NCBI RefSeq assembly: GCF_002221525.1
Contig: NZ_CP011028.1
Location: 2,119,001-2,183,000, forward strand
Reading direction: 5' to 3'
Length of the DNA stretch: 64,000 nucleotides
Origin: Pseudoalteromonas espejiana DSM 9414
Lineage (GTDB): Bacteria; Pseudomonadota; Gammaproteobacteria; Enterobacterales; Alteromonadaceae
Below the pieces are notes generated by a model. That model was not told the DNA's origin. It saw nothing but the letters and a program-made list of their open reading frames with translations, and did no database searches. A program made the position numbers and the translations under genes. Of this stretch, positions 34,831 through 44,367 are shown piece after piece; the stretch's first letter is position 1; each line of letters opens with the position of its first letter.

Positions 34831-35793
34831 TTATTCTACAAGTAAAACAACTTTACCTGCATTTTCATTACGCTCTAAAATAGCGTGCGCTTCGTTTGCA
34901 TCGCTCCAAGGCAATGTTTTATACACGTTAAAATCGTATTTTTTGGCGGCTATGTCGCTATAAAAACGTGCCACTAAGTCATCACGTAGTTGGCGCTTAA
35001 ACTCAATGCTCCGGTTTCTAAGTGTTGATGCATGAAACGAAATGCGCTTGCGTAAAAGCGCCGCAAAATCAACTTCGGCAAAACGCCCATCTAAAAAGGC
35101 AAGCATAACAATTTGACAATCCATTGCTGCAATAGCTGCATTTTTATTTAAATAGCTGCCCGATACAGGGTCGACAATTACATTAGCGCTTAAGTTATTG
35201 TCCTGCATGTACTGAACAAAGTCGGTAGTTTTGTAATTAATAGCGTGATCGGCGCCAAGCGCTTTAGCATGCTGACATTTTTCATCTGTGCCTGCAGTGG
35301 TAACAACCGTAGCCCCAGCACTTTTAGCCATTTGAATAGCCGCGCCCCCTACACCACTTGCCCCTGCATGTATTAACGCTGTTTGGCCTTTTTGTAATTT
35401 ACCTAGTTCAAACATGGCACCAAAAGCAGTTAAATACACTTCGCTAATGGCTGCCCCTTCAACCATGGTTAGCTCGTCAGGTAATTCCATTAATTGTTTG
35501 GCATCTACAGCAACATATTCACTATAAGCACCACCTGCGCATAAGCTAAAAATGCGTTTATTTAACCAACTTTTGTCAACTTCGCTACCAAGCTCAACTA
35601 CTGTGCCTGCGCACTCTAAACCTAAAATGGGGCTATCCCCTTCTGGCGCTGGATATTTACCTTGGCGCTGCATACAATCTGCACGGTTAACACCTATTGC
35701 GGCAACTTTAACTAATACTTCATGGCTTTTTAAAACCGGTTTGTCGGTTTCACTCAATGCAAGGGTGCCACCCTCATGAGAAATATATTTCAT
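34831..35793 (-). CDS. NAD(P)H quinone oxidoreductase, PIG3-like
   Basis: The 320-residue protein is a zinc-independent medium-chain dehydrogenase/reductase. GVNRADCMQRQGKYPAPEG near 33 is typical of the PIG3/TP53I3 quinone oxidoreductase group. The nucleotide-binding motif is HAGASGVGGAAIQMAKSAGATVVTT near 143. It reduces quinones or other electrophilic carbonyls using NADPH and would serve detoxification in the cytoplasm. The exact substrate cannot be read from the sequence. Confidence 0.85.
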   Translation of the reverse strand: MKYISHEGGTLALSETDKPVLKSHEVLVKVAAIGVNRADCMQRQGKYPAPEGDSPILGLECAGTVVELGSEVDKSWLNKRIFSLCAGGAYSEYVAVDAKQLMELPDELTMVEGAAISEVYLTAFGAMFELGKLQKGQTALIHAGASGVGGAAIQMAKSAGATVVTTAGTDEKCQHAKALGADHAINYKTTDFVQYMQDNNLSANVIVDPVSGSYLNKNAAIAAMDCQIVMLAFLDGRFAEVDFAALLRKRISFHASTLRNRSIEFKRQLRDDLVARFYSDIAAKKYDFNVYKTLPWSDANEAHAILERNENAGKVVLLVE

Positions 35794-35853
35794 TGTTGCT
35801 CCGTATTAAGTTTTATAAAATTTATAATAGTTAAGACATGGGGTTAGTTATTT

Positions 35854-37629
35854 TTATTTAAACCGCCAACTTTGTTTATACGGGTACACATCGGGCAAGT
35901 AACCTGCTTTTACTTGCTGTTGGCAACCTTGCCAAAATTCAGCTAAAAACAAATTACTGTGCAACTTATTAAAATGGTTAAACGCAGCGTCGTTTGCGCT
36001 AAAAAATACCTTAAATTGGCTCGGGAATATGTCATTTTCTGCTATATCAAAGTAAGTATTACTGCTTAACTCCTCAAGCGCATTTTGAGCATTTGGCACG
36101 TCTCTAAAGTGACAATCGGTAAGTGGGCATATTTCATCATAATCGTAAAATACAACACGCCCCCAACGGGTTACACCAAAGTTTTTCATAAGCATGTCGC
36201 CAGGAAATATATTGGCACCGGCAAGGTCTTTAATCGCTTTACCGTAGTCGTCCATAACTTGCTGCAATGCTTTGTTATTACAACTATTGATATATAAGTT
36301 AAGTGGCGTCATTTTGCGCTCAACATAAACGTGTTTTAATATAAGTGCCTTGCCCGATATAACCATACTGCTGCCAATTTGCGCTTTCATTTGGTTAAGT
36401 AGCTCGTCGCTAAAGCGGCTTAGGTCAAACGCTAAATATCTAAATTCGTGCGTATCGACCAAGCGACCTACTCGGTCGGCTTGTTTTACAAAATTGTATT
36501 TGTCTTTCACTTGCGCTTTTGTGGCTGTTTTTGGCGCGCTAAATTTGTCTTTTATTACTTTATAAACGTAGTCTAGCCCTTCAATGGTAAATACCAGCAT
36601 AACCATACCAGGGGTGCCAGGCGCTGCTATGTATTTAAAAGTAGCAGGGCTATTTTTAGTGGTATCAACCTTGTAACGGTAAAACTCTGTTTTAGCATGC
36701 TTAATAAAACCAATCGCATTAAATAATTCAAAGCGTTTTTTATGGGGCATAAGCACGCTTAAATAATCCACATAACGCGCGGGTTGGTCGGTATCCACCA
36801 TAAAATAGGTGCGGGCAAAACCAAACAACAAACTAAGCTGATCGGCCCCCATCATTACGGCATCAAGCTTTAGCCCTTTACTGGTATTTAAAATGGCGAT
36901 GGCAAAAGGCATGTTATCGCCATTTTTAGCGATACAGCGCCCTATTAAGTAGCAGGCTTTGTTTCTAAAAAATAGAGAGTTTGCGTATTCTATAAACCCG
37001 TTGTTTAAATTTATAAGCTCATACACTTGTTTACATTGCTGCTTTGCACCTGCCATTAACGTTGTTTGTAATGCCTGTAAATCAGTATCTAAATGACTAA
37101 AAGGCACTCTAAATGCTTGGCGGGTAATAAGTGTTTTAACCGCATGGCCAAACCCGTCTTTAAACGATATTCGGCTGACTAAATTTTCGTACGAGCGAGG
37201 CTCGCTTCTGTACTTTGCCTTTAATACAAACAAATGCACGGTGCGAATTTTTTTATCGTCCCAAATAGCGCCAAAGGTAGAATTAAAAAAGGTATGCGCG
37301 ATGGGTTTGTTTTCATGACTTTGTACCATATCGCCGTATATATTTTTAGCTAGCTGCCATGTTTGCGGACAATTAAGCTCGCTGTAGGCGATAACCCGCA
37401 ACGCATTACTCACATTTTTTACTTCGCGTTCGTACACCTGTAAGCGTTCTCGCATGGCACTTTGTACATCGTGATATTTTTGTTGTTCAAACCTGCTCTG
37501 CGCACCCAGTGTTATATTTAAAAACTGCGCAAACATCGCTTCAAAGCCTGCAAAAACAGCGCGAGCCAACTTAGTGGCTATAACTTGTTGTAACGCATTA
37601 TCTGGTTGATTAGTTGACGTTTTTGGCAT
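35854..37629 (-). CDS. aceK: Isocitrate dehydrogenase kinase/phosphatase
   Basis: I prefer the ATG at 37629 (MPKTSTNQPDN), giving 591 residues, close to the 578 of E. coli AceK; the ORF is open to 37695. FAGFEAMFAQFLNITLGAQSRFEQ matches the AceK N-terminus, the ATP-binding loop is near TPGMVMLVFTIEG, and GVTRWGRVVFYDYDEICPLTDC matches its late kinase segment. AceK phosphorylates isocitrate dehydrogenase, switching carbon between the TCA cycle and the glyoxylate shunt, and reverses the reaction. aceA and aceB are not in the window, but an icd gene lies 2.4 kb away. A LysR-type gene is divergent from it. Confidence 0.92.
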   Translation of the reverse strand: MPKTSTNQPDNALQQVIATKLARAVFAGFEAMFAQFLNITLGAQSRFEQQKYHDVQSAMRERLQVYEREVKNVSNALRVIAYSELNCPQTWQLAKNIYGDMVQSHENKPIAHTFFNSTFGAIWDDKKIRTVHLFVLKAKYRSEPRSYENLVSRISFKDGFGHAVKTLITRQAFRVPFSHLDTDLQALQTTLMAGAKQQCKQVYELINLNNGFIEYANSLFFRNKACYLIGRCIAKNGDNMPFAIAILNTSKGLKLDAVMMGADQLSLLFGFARTYFMVDTDQPARYVDYLSVLMPHKKRFELFNAIGFIKHAKTEFYRYKVDTTKNSPATFKYIAAPGTPGMVMLVFTIEGLDYVYKVIKDKFSAPKTATKAQVKDKYNFVKQADRVGRLVDTHEFRYLAFDLSRFSDELLNQMKAQIGSSMVISGKALILKHVYVERKMTPLNLYINSCNNKALQQVMDDYGKAIKDLAGANIFPGDMLMKNFGVTRWGRVVFYDYDEICPLTDCHFRDVPNAQNALEELSSNTYFDIAENDIFPSQFKVFFSANDAAFNHFNKLHSNLFLAEFWQGCQQQVKAGYLPDVYPYKQSWRFK

Positions 37630-37745
37630 GTTTACACCACTTTTATTTTTACCACTTATAGCGGTTATTTTTATTAATTGTTTACACCTTAGCAAGTAGG
37701 CTTTAATTTAGGTAATTAATAAAGCATATAAATAAAATTGATCAT

Positions 37746-38693
37746 ATGAATATACGCAACGTCGATCTCAACTTATTAGTGTACTTAAACGTACTCATTG
37801 ATGAAAAAAGTGTTTCAAAAGCTGCAAATAAACTCGCGCTAACACAACCAGCCATGAGTAACGCACTTAAACGATTACGTGATTTATTTGACGACCCGCT
37901 ACTTGTGCGTGCCGCAGGCTCTATGACGCCAACCACAAAAGCACTTAGCTTAAAACCAGAGATCGAATCGCTTTTAAAAATGGCGGAGGCCATTACTCAA
38001 CCTAGTGAGCAATTTAACCCTACCACCGCTGAGGTTACCTTTAGAATAATGGCAAACGACTACATTGAGTCGACTTTAATTGCCCCTTTTATTACCGAGC
38101 AGCTCACTAGAAACCCCGGCGTTAACTTTGATGTACTCAGCCCAAGCGATGTAAATCTGCAAGATATGGAAAAAGGCACTATCGATTTAGCTATAAATCG
38201 TTTTAACGGCCTGCCTCGCTCGTTTCATCAAGCCAGTGTATGGCGCGATAATTATTGCTGTTTAACACATCCTAAAAATACTTTTTTACAACACCCTAGC
38301 CTTGATGATTACCTACAAAAAGAACACATTTGGGTAAACCGAGCCGGCTGGGGGCCAGAAGCCGCCGTTACCAACAAATCGGGAAAGCAAAAGCTAGGCT
38401 GGGTAGATGAAGCACTTTGGCAGTTAGAGCAAACCCGAAAAATACGGGTGTTTACCCGCCACTACATGATTGCAAGTTTGCTATGCCAATCAGAGCAACT
38501 TATTGCTACTTTACCGCGTAGGCAGGCTAAATTATTAACCACTCATACTGATTTAGTAATAAGCCCAGTACCATTTCAAATAGTCCCTATTGAGGTAAAA
38601 ATGATATGGAGCCCACTACTTCACCATGCTCCCGCACACCAATGGTTACGCCGTGAGCTGCTTGAGTTTGCTAAAACGGTGGCTGATAGGTAA
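37746..38693 (+). CDS. LysR-type transcriptional regulator
   Basis: The 315-residue protein has the N-terminal LysR helix-turn-helix (LLVYLNVLIDEKSVSKAANKLALTQPAMSNALKRLR, in pieces from about 9 to 45) and a C-terminal effector-binding domain from about 90. The segment DDPLLVRAAGSMTPT is typical of the NodD-like branch. It is divergent from aceK, with about 115 bp between starts, so it may control aceK as well as itself. Target and effector are unknown. Confidence 0.88.
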   Translation: MNIRNVDLNLLVYLNVLIDEKSVSKAANKLALTQPAMSNALKRLRDLFDDPLLVRAAGSMTPTTKALSLKPEIESLLKMAEAITQPSEQFNPTTAEVTFRIMANDYIESTLIAPFITEQLTRNPGVNFDVLSPSDVNLQDMEKGTIDLAINRFNGLPRSFHQASVWRDNYCCLTHPKNTFLQHPSLDDYLQKEHIWVNRAGWGPEAAVTNKSGKQKLGWVDEALWQLEQTRKIRVFTRHYMIASLLCQSEQLIATLPRRQAKLLTTHTDLVISPVPFQIVPIEVKMIWSPLLHHAPAHQWLRRELLEFAKTVADR

Positions 38694-38772
38694 TTTATTA
38701 TTCCCATTTAATCAGGCACAAAATTTTTAGTATTGAACATGATGTCCAACCTTATTTTTTCTAAAGAATATA

Positions 38773-39222
38773 ATGATAAACAAACTAAATAATAAGAATA
38801 CCGAGATAGCAAATATAATTTTTGCTGTATTTCAAAAATCCTATGCTATTGAAGCTAAATTGATAGATGCGCTAAACTTTCCTCCTTTAGCACGTAAGGC
38901 TAAAGATATTAAAAAGTCAAAAACAACCTTTTATGGCTTCACCGAAAATGAATATTTAGCAGCGGTTATTGAAGTAAGTATAAATAATGAGTGTTTAGAT
39001 ATTTGTAGTTTAACCGTTGAACCTCGCTATTTTAAAAAAGGTATCGCAAGTAAGCTAATAAATTACGCTTTAAAACTAGATGATATCTCTTATGCAAGAG
39101 TTGAGACTGCAATTGCTAATACTCCTGCAATAAAGTTATATAAAAAGCATGGTTTTGAAGAGTTTAAAAGGTGGACACCGTCACATGGTATAGAAAAGCT
39201 GGCGATGTCGGTTTTAACTTAA
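38773..39222 (+). CDS. GNAT-family N-acetyltransferase
   Basis: The 149-residue protein has the GNAT acetyl-CoA pattern in LTVEPRYFKKGIASKLINYAL near 92, followed by ETAIANTPAIKLYKKHGFEEF near 116, the common end of the fold. The substrate cannot be told. The gene stands alone, has a slightly AT-richer look than its neighbours, and is followed by a strong 17-bp hairpin. Confidence 0.82.
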   Translation: MINKLNNKNTEIANIIFAVFQKSYAIEAKLIDALNFPPLARKAKDIKKSKTTFYGFTENEYLAAVIEVSINNECLDICSLTVEPRYFKKGIASKLINYALKLDDISYARVETAIANTPAIKLYKKHGFEEFKRWTPSHGIEKLAMSVLT

Positions 39223-39244
39223 GCGTTATTTTAAATTGGTAATA

Positions 39245-39290
39245 AAAAGCGCCATGGTATTCAACTTTGGGAAAATACCATGGCGCTTTT
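39245..39290 (+). terminator. Strong hairpin after the acetyltransferase gene
   Basis: A 17-bp perfect stem (AAAAGCGCCATGGTATT with its complement) encloses a 12-nt loop. The stem begins and ends with A/T runs, so it can work on both strands. Confidence 0.75.
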
Positions 39291-39511
39291 GAAATCGTAG
39301 AAATAGGAGTGAACCCTACCCTTTATGTATAGCAACCTTGGTGCCAACCCAGTAATAAATAAAAAGCCATTTAAAATCAATTTACTAGCTTAGCTTTACT
39401 TTAGCTTATTATTTAACATGTCCCAGTTTTGTGCATTTAAGTCGGTTTTTGCACCACTTTAATTACGATACAAAGTGGGGGTGAACATGATTTTTCTTAG
39501 CCATAATTTCA

Positions 39512-39530
39512 ATATTGATAAAATCAATAT
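39512..39530. promoter_or_regulatory. 19-bp inverted repeat upstream of an unknown gene
   Basis: ATATTGAT-AAA-ATCAATAT lies 82 bp before the start of the gene at 39612. It may be a regulator-binding site. Its A/T content makes chance possible. Confidence 0.4.
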
Positions 39531-39611
39531 CAGTTATTGAGAACAACAATTTCATTAATAATACACTTAGCGCTAGAGTGAAGTTAAGCCAACAAACTAA
39601 GAGTAATTATT

Positions 39612-40043
39612 ATGACAACGACAAGCTTCACACAACAAGACGGGTTATTTATTGATGCTAATTTACATCAATTTATTACGCAGCAGCTTTGCACTAAAAC
39701 TAACACCGCAGAGACCTACCAAGCACTAGCAACATTAGTTGATGAGTTTGGCTGTAAATGCCGTAAAACAAAGCACCAACCCGATGACATTTTAGAAGTT
39801 GATACTTTACTAAATGCGTACCAACGTAAAAATCATCCACTGTGCCATGTAGATGCACAAACAACCGAGGCAGTTTTAGACGAATACAGCTGCCAAGTGC
39901 CTGCGATTATTGTTGTAGCGTTAATGGATACACTTAGCGGTACACAATGTGATGAGCCAAACGCGCACGACATTTACCACCGCGCTGCACAATTAACTAA
40001 TCAGCCATGTGTACACAAAGCTAAAACTGCCACAGCAGCTTAA
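39612..40043 (+). CDS. Unrecognised 143-residue protein
   Basis: I do not recognise this protein. It has no signal peptide and no clear membrane segment. It holds seven Cys, some close together (FGCKCRKTKHQPDD near 47) and others near YSCQVPAII and PCVHKAKTA, and several His, so metal binding is conceivable. The start follows AAGAGTAATT. It converges with icd, 12 bp away, and no hairpin separates them. Codon use looks like the surrounding core genes. Confidence 0.6.
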   Translation: MTTTSFTQQDGLFIDANLHQFITQQLCTKTNTAETYQALATLVDEFGCKCRKTKHQPDDILEVDTLLNAYQRKNHPLCHVDAQTTEAVLDEYSCQVPAIIVVALMDTLSGTQCDEPNAHDIYHRAAQLTNQPCVHKAKTATAA

Positions 40044-40055
40044 TTATGGTTGCGT

Positions 40056-41306
40056 TTAAAAATGCTCGATAACCTTTTGTGCAAAGTCACTGCAGCTTAG
40101 GGTTATCGAGTTATTAATATTAGGCGCTAAATCAAAGGTTACATTTGCACTTTTTAGTGTGTTTTCTAATGCGTTTTCAACTAAATCTGCTGCTTCATCC
40201 CACTTCATAAATTTAAGCATTAATACCGCGCTTAAAATACTACTGCTAGGATTAGCTTTATTTTGCCCTGCTATTCGCTCAAAGGTGCCATGGGTTGGTT
40301 CAAAAAAAGCCACATCGTTATTTAAATTGGCTGCAGGCATTATTCCTACGCCCCCCACTTGCGCGCTAAGCATATCGGCCAAAAAGTCGCCATTTTGATT
40401 TGTTGTTGCCACTACATCAAATTGCTCTGGGTTCATTAAGCATTGCTGCAGCATATTATCAGCAATAACTTCTTTTAAAATAAGAGGCGGGTTGTTTTCT
40501 CGTGGTATTTGCAGCCAGCGGCCATTTTGATGAGGTACTGCGTTAAATTCACTTTGAGCTAAAGCAAATCCCCAGCGTTTAAAGGCACCATCGGTAAATT
40601 TAAGCACATTGCCTTTATGCACAAGCGTTAGCGATTCACTGTTATTTTTAAGTGCATACCTAATTGCATAGCGTACTAGGCGCTCTGAGCCCTCTTTTGA
40701 TATATTTTTTATGCCAATGCCACACTCTTGAGTAAACCTCAGCCGAGTTACGCCCATTTCTTCACATAAAAAGTCGAGCATTTTTTCGCTCTCTACGCTG
40801 CCGGCTTGCCACTCTATACCCGAATAAACATCTTCGCTGCTATCTCGAAGCACAGTAATGTTAGTTAATAATGGATTTTTTAAAGGTGAAGGCAACGCAC
40901 TAAAACCTTTAATAGTGCGCATATTTACAAACAAATCCATTTCATGCCTAAGCGCTACATTTAATGAGCGAAAACCTCCGCCAAGCGGCGTAGTTAAAGG
41001 TCCTTTAATTGCTATTTTACAAGCACGTACTGCGTTAATGGTCTCTTGTGGAAACCAATCACCATCATATAATTTTGCCGCTTGTTCGCCATTGAATACC
41101 TGCATCCAATGGATTTTTTTACTCAAGCCATAGCAATGTTCAACAGCACTGTTAACCACATGGCGCATTATGGGTGTTACATCTTGCCCCACTCCATCAC
41201 CATTTATATAAGCAATAATTGGCTCATTTGGAATTAACCACTCGCCCTTGGTGTTAATGGTAATGTGTTCTCCTAATTCAGGTACTTTTATATGCTGGTA
41301 CTGCAT
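40056..41306 (-). CDS. icd: NADP-dependent isocitrate dehydrogenase
   Basis: The 416-residue protein aligns by eye over its whole length with E. coli Icd. GPLTTPLGGGFRSLNVALRHE holds the substrate-binding Ser and Arg, with the Ser being the AceK target. The run from VLRDSSEDVYSGIEW, through CGIGIKNISKEGSERLVRYA and LVHKGNVLKFTDGAFKRWGF, to EPTHGTFERIAGQNKANPSS is also conserved. It makes 2-oxoglutarate, CO2 and NADPH. The sequence differs from E. coli Icd at many usually stable positions, so it may be a second isozyme. The presence of aceK nearby fits control by phosphorylation. Confidence 0.88.
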   Translation of the reverse strand: MQYQHIKVPELGEHITINTKGEWLIPNEPIIAYINGDGVGQDVTPIMRHVVNSAVEHCYGLSKKIHWMQVFNGEQAAKLYDGDWFPQETINAVRACKIAIKGPLTTPLGGGFRSLNVALRHEMDLFVNMRTIKGFSALPSPLKNPLLTNITVLRDSSEDVYSGIEWQAGSVESEKMLDFLCEEMGVTRLRFTQECGIGIKNISKEGSERLVRYAIRYALKNNSESLTLVHKGNVLKFTDGAFKRWGFALAQSEFNAVPHQNGRWLQIPRENNPPLILKEVIADNMLQQCLMNPEQFDVVATTNQNGDFLADMLSAQVGGVGIMPAANLNNDVAFFEPTHGTFERIAGQNKANPSSSILSAVLMLKFMKWDEAADLVENALENTLKSANVTFDLAPNINNSITLSCSDFAQKVIEHF

Positions 41307-41426
41307 GGCTCACCTAACTTAAATAACAAATTAATTTATTAAACCACGCTTGGTCAGCTAAGTATGTAATTTGCTTTTTATAGTTGTTATTACTTTAAAA
41401 AATAGCCAAGCTAACGTGCATTTGGG

Positions 41427-42170
41427 CTACTTCCTGTAATCGGCAAATAGGTATTTATTAAAGCTATAATGGCTTTGTATCACGGCTATAACAAAGCCTG
41501 CTTTGCCATCTAAAAAGCCCAATCTCAAAAAGTAATGACGAATAAATGCAAATAACGATGACCCAATTGCTTTGCCTATAGATACGCTTTTATCTTTTTT
41601 TAATAACTGATCGGCGCCAATATTTGCATAACCATTGCGTTTATTAATATAAGCGAATAGATCTTCATATTGATAATGTAATAAATCAGCTTTTAAATTA
41701 ACTAATTTACAACCTTTTGTTATCACCGACTCATGGACTAAATTGGCATTATAATTAGTTATTTTTTTATTATAAATACGTGCAATCCGGCTTGGATACC
41801 AACCACTGTGACGAATAAACTTGCCACAAAAATGAGTTAAACGGTTCAGCACTAAAATAGAATTATTATCAATTCTATTGAGTGTATTTATGATCTCTTT
41901 GTGCAGTTCTTCACTAACAACTTCATCGCAATCAATAGCAAACACCCAATCGTTGCTAGCAAGTGCTTCGGCCCTTCTACGCTGTTCTCCAAAGCCTTCC
42001 CAGTCTTCTCGAATAGCAATTTTGTTTGTGTAGCGCTTGGCTATATCAAGTGTTTTATCTGTACTGCCAGAGTCGACTATAATAATTTCATCTGCCCATT
42101 TTACTGACTCTAAACATCGCTCTAATGTGCTTTCTTCATTTTTACAAATAATACAAACTGATAACTTCAA
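41427..42170 (-). CDS. GT2 glycosyltransferase, WaaE/KdtX-like
   Basis: The 247-residue protein has a GT-A fold. LSVCIICKNEESTLERCLESV is the start, DEIIIVDSGSTDKTLDIAK the nucleotide-sugar site and FAIDCDEVVSEEL the metal-binding DxD-like motif. EDWEGFGEQRRRAEALA and HFCGKFIRHSGWYPSRIARI are characteristic of the WaaE/KdtX group, which adds a beta-1,4-glucose to inner-core heptose of lipopolysaccharide. It likely works in core assembly at the cytoplasmic side of the inner membrane. No other core genes are next to it. Confidence 0.85.
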   Translation of the reverse strand: MKLSVCIICKNEESTLERCLESVKWADEIIIVDSGSTDKTLDIAKRYTNKIAIREDWEGFGEQRRRAEALASNDWVFAIDCDEVVSEELHKEIINTLNRIDNNSILVLNRLTHFCGKFIRHSGWYPSRIARIYNKKITNYNANLVHESVITKGCKLVNLKADLLHYQYEDLFAYINKRNGYANIGADQLLKKDKSVSIGKAIGSSLFAFIRHYFLRLGFLDGKAGFVIAVIQSHYSFNKYLFADYRK

Positions 42171-42357
42171 TGTTATTCCTTTTAATACCTAAACCAATGC
42201 GCAGGCATTATAAACAGATTAAAAAATGTAGAAAGAAAATAACCTAAATTAATTTATTTGGCATTAAATATACTCCACTTATCACACACTTTACCTTAAA
42301 GGGTTTTTAATAAATTAATTTACTATACTATTTAAGTTACTTAACTGGAGCGATTTA

Positions 42358-43158
42358 ATGAAATATATAGTTTTAATTTTTCTATTAACTGCCTTAAAAG
42401 TACATTCGGTAGAACTCGTTTTTTACGACCTTGATTCTCTATCACCTGATGGTCAAAAAAAGGTATCGACTTGGGTAAAGCAAAGTCTTAAAAAAACACA
42501 AAAGACACTGAGCCCTTTGCAGCAAAGTACCTTGCCTATTTATTTAAAACCTCAATATATCGCTTTTGAGCCTGTGCCATGGGCCAGCGTAAAACGAAAT
42601 AACCCCGATGGACTTGAGCTACACATTGACCGCTATGCAAGCTTAAACGCATTGACTAAAGACTGGACGCTCTACCATGAGCTTTCGCACTTATATTTGC
42701 CCTTATTGCCTTATTCAGGCTTTTGGTTAAGCGAAGGGTTTGCCAGCTACATGCAAAACGTAATTATGCGCAACAGTGGTGTTATTACTCACGCTCAGTT
42801 TGTACAGCGTTTACATGCAGGATTTGAGCGTGCAAGATTGCAAACTAAAACAAAAAACCAGCCTCTTAATAAGCTTTCAAGTGATATGTGGGCGCAACGA
42901 GCACAGCAACGTGTGTATTGGACTGGTGCCGCTTTTTTTGCAGAAGCCGATTTAGCATTACAAAAACAAGGGCGTAACTTGGCAGAAATAGTAAAACAAT
43001 ATCAACTGTGCTGCAGAACTGCGCGAGCAAGTGCTAAGGCCCTTATAAAAGATTTTGATAAGCTGTCACGCAGTAGTATTTTTACAAGCTTATATGCGCA
43101 ATATAATACCCGAACAGACTTTCCTACCATTACAAAGCGCCAACTTAATAAGCTTTAA
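42358..43158 (+). CDS. Exported gluzincin-type metallopeptidase-like protein
   Basis: The 266-residue protein has a signal peptide (about 1-16) and a zinc-peptidase motif, LYHELSHLYLP near 106 (HExxH), with LSEGFASYMQ about 18 residues later supplying the third ligand Glu. This is the gluzincin (peptidase MA / M1-like) arrangement. The substrate is unknown. It is likely periplasmic. Its last 4 bp overlap the end of the convergent hydrolase gene. No partner genes suggest a pathway. Confidence 0.72.
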   Translation: MKYIVLIFLLTALKVHSVELVFYDLDSLSPDGQKKVSTWVKQSLKKTQKTLSPLQQSTLPIYLKPQYIAFEPVPWASVKRNNPDGLELHIDRYASLNALTKDWTLYHELSHLYLPLLPYSGFWLSEGFASYMQNVIMRNSGVITHAQFVQRLHAGFERARLQTKTKNQPLNKLSSDMWAQRAQQRVYWTGAAFFAEADLALQKQGRNLAEIVKQYQLCCRTARASAKALIKDFDKLSRSSIFTSLYAQYNTRTDFPTITKRQLNKL

Positions 43159-43700
43159 ACGCTTTTTATGTAGTTACAATATTTATTAAGCGCCTGAGCA
43201 TTAAAGTTTTCTGAGTATTCGTTCATAAAGCCGTGTAAAAAAGGCGTTTGAATGCAATTAACATTGCTCTTTGCCGTTAATTTTTCAATTATTTCACTTA
43301 AATTGAAATGAACCTCACTTTCAGGAAATATAAATTCGCAGGGCTTTTTTGCCTCTGTGGCTAAGTTGTTTCTAATTTGCGAAGGATAAAACCCAAAAAG
43401 CTTTTTAAGGTGTGGATTGCCTGTTAGTAACTGAGCGCGCCATACTGCACTTGCCCCTGCACTAAATGCAATACATGTGGTTGGCTGCGTTAAGGCGTTT
43501 AAAACATTTAATACATTCGCTGCATAATTGTCGTGGCCACACCCCACTTTAAATTTATTATAATAATATTGTTCACTATCATAAGGTTGCATTACGCCTT
43601 TGTATGGGTCAATCACTCTAGTATTACTCGAAATAAGCCCTGATAAGTTCATTAATGGGGATGTTAAACCAAAAATATCGCTAATTATTACGTAATTCAT
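43155..43700 (-). CDS. Alpha/beta-hydrolase-like protein (dienelactone hydrolase type)
   Basis: The 181-residue protein has a nucleophile elbow-like CIAFSAGASAVWRAQ near 76, a late acidic PESEVHF and a final His in TPFLHGFMNEYS near 155, in the order of a compact alpha/beta hydrolase. The elbow reads AFSAG rather than GxSxG. The N-terminus YVIISDIFGLTS starts as dienelactone-hydrolase-like proteins do. Substrate unknown; no signal peptide. Confidence 0.6.
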   Translation of the reverse strand: MNYVIISDIFGLTSPLMNLSGLISSNTRVIDPYKGVMQPYDSEQYYYNKFKVGCGHDNYAANVLNVLNALTQPTTCIAFSAGASAVWRAQLLTGNPHLKKLFGFYPSQIRNNLATEAKKPCEFIFPESEVHFNLSEIIEKLTAKSNVNCIQTPFLHGFMNEYSENFNAQALNKYCNYIKSV

Positions 43701-43951
43701 ACTTACCCTTAAAAGGTTAAAAATCGCATTTATAAGCAGTTGATAAAATTAAGTATAAATAATTTTTATATAAATAGCTTGCACACATTTTTTATTTAGG
43801 TTACCTTTCTTCTCTGGTCTTAAAAAACCATCGCGGTTAACCTTTTTACCCTGATCCAGTAAGCCCCGCAAAACGTATATTTTAAAGCTAAGTTATTGTA
43901 CGGCGAGAACCCCATTAATACCTTGATGATTTTTTTAATATCATCGCAAAA

Positions 43952-43973
43952 GTGTCATAAAGATCGTCAACAC
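43952..43973 (+). promoter_or_regulatory. Candidate PHO box
   Basis: GTGTCATAAAG-ATCGTCAACAC resembles the PhoB consensus of two CTGTCATAAAT repeats. The first repeat is near perfect, the second weaker. It lies about 95 bp upstream of the 55-residue ORF at 44069. Confidence 0.4.
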
Positions 43974-44068
43974 TGTAATGAAGCTAAACACAACATCGTT
44001 AATTTATTAACTGCATTTGGCTATAAAAATAGCGCAGAGTAAATAACAAGAATAAAGTGAGTTTTATT

Positions 44069-44236
44069 ATGTCTTATAAATACAATGGATCTATGATCCA
44101 AATTGCCCATCCGGTGCAATCTATTTCAGTAAACAAACAACGTGTTATTTTTAGTGATACACAAGGTTTGAAAAACGCAATGTTTCAAAAAGCGAGCGAA
44201 GCTCGTGAGTTTGTAAAGTGGCTTAAAGCTAACTAA
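44069..44236 (+). CDS. Small unrecognised 55-residue protein
   Basis: An ORF begins at ATG 44069 (MSYKYNGSMIQIAHPVQSIS) and ends LKAN-TAA, with AAGTGAG 9-10 bp before the start. It has a balanced, soluble composition, with an EAREFVKWLKA helix at the end, and a strong terminator 47 bp after the stop. The coding look of the sequence, the ribosome-binding site and the terminator together make a real small gene likely. A possible PHO box upstream suggests phosphate control. I do not know its role. Confidence 0.65.
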   Translation: MSYKYNGSMIQIAHPVQSISVNKQRVIFSDTQGLKNAMFQKASEAREFVKWLKAN

Positions 44237-44282
44237 ACACTGCAAACCATTAATTGCATAAACAGTTAATGTTAATAAAATG

Positions 44283-44308
44283 TGCCAGCTTTGTAGCTGG
44301 CATTTTAC
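44283..44308 (+). terminator. Terminator after the small ORF
   Basis: TGCCAGCT, a 4-nt loop and AGCTGGCA are followed by TTTTACTTTT, with A's on the 5' side. It is a good intrinsic terminator on the plus strand. Confidence 0.8.
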
Positions 44309-44367
44309 TTTTAGATACTTAATTGACTACAATAGCTTTAATCTCATTATTTTAGGTAGTTGTAGTA

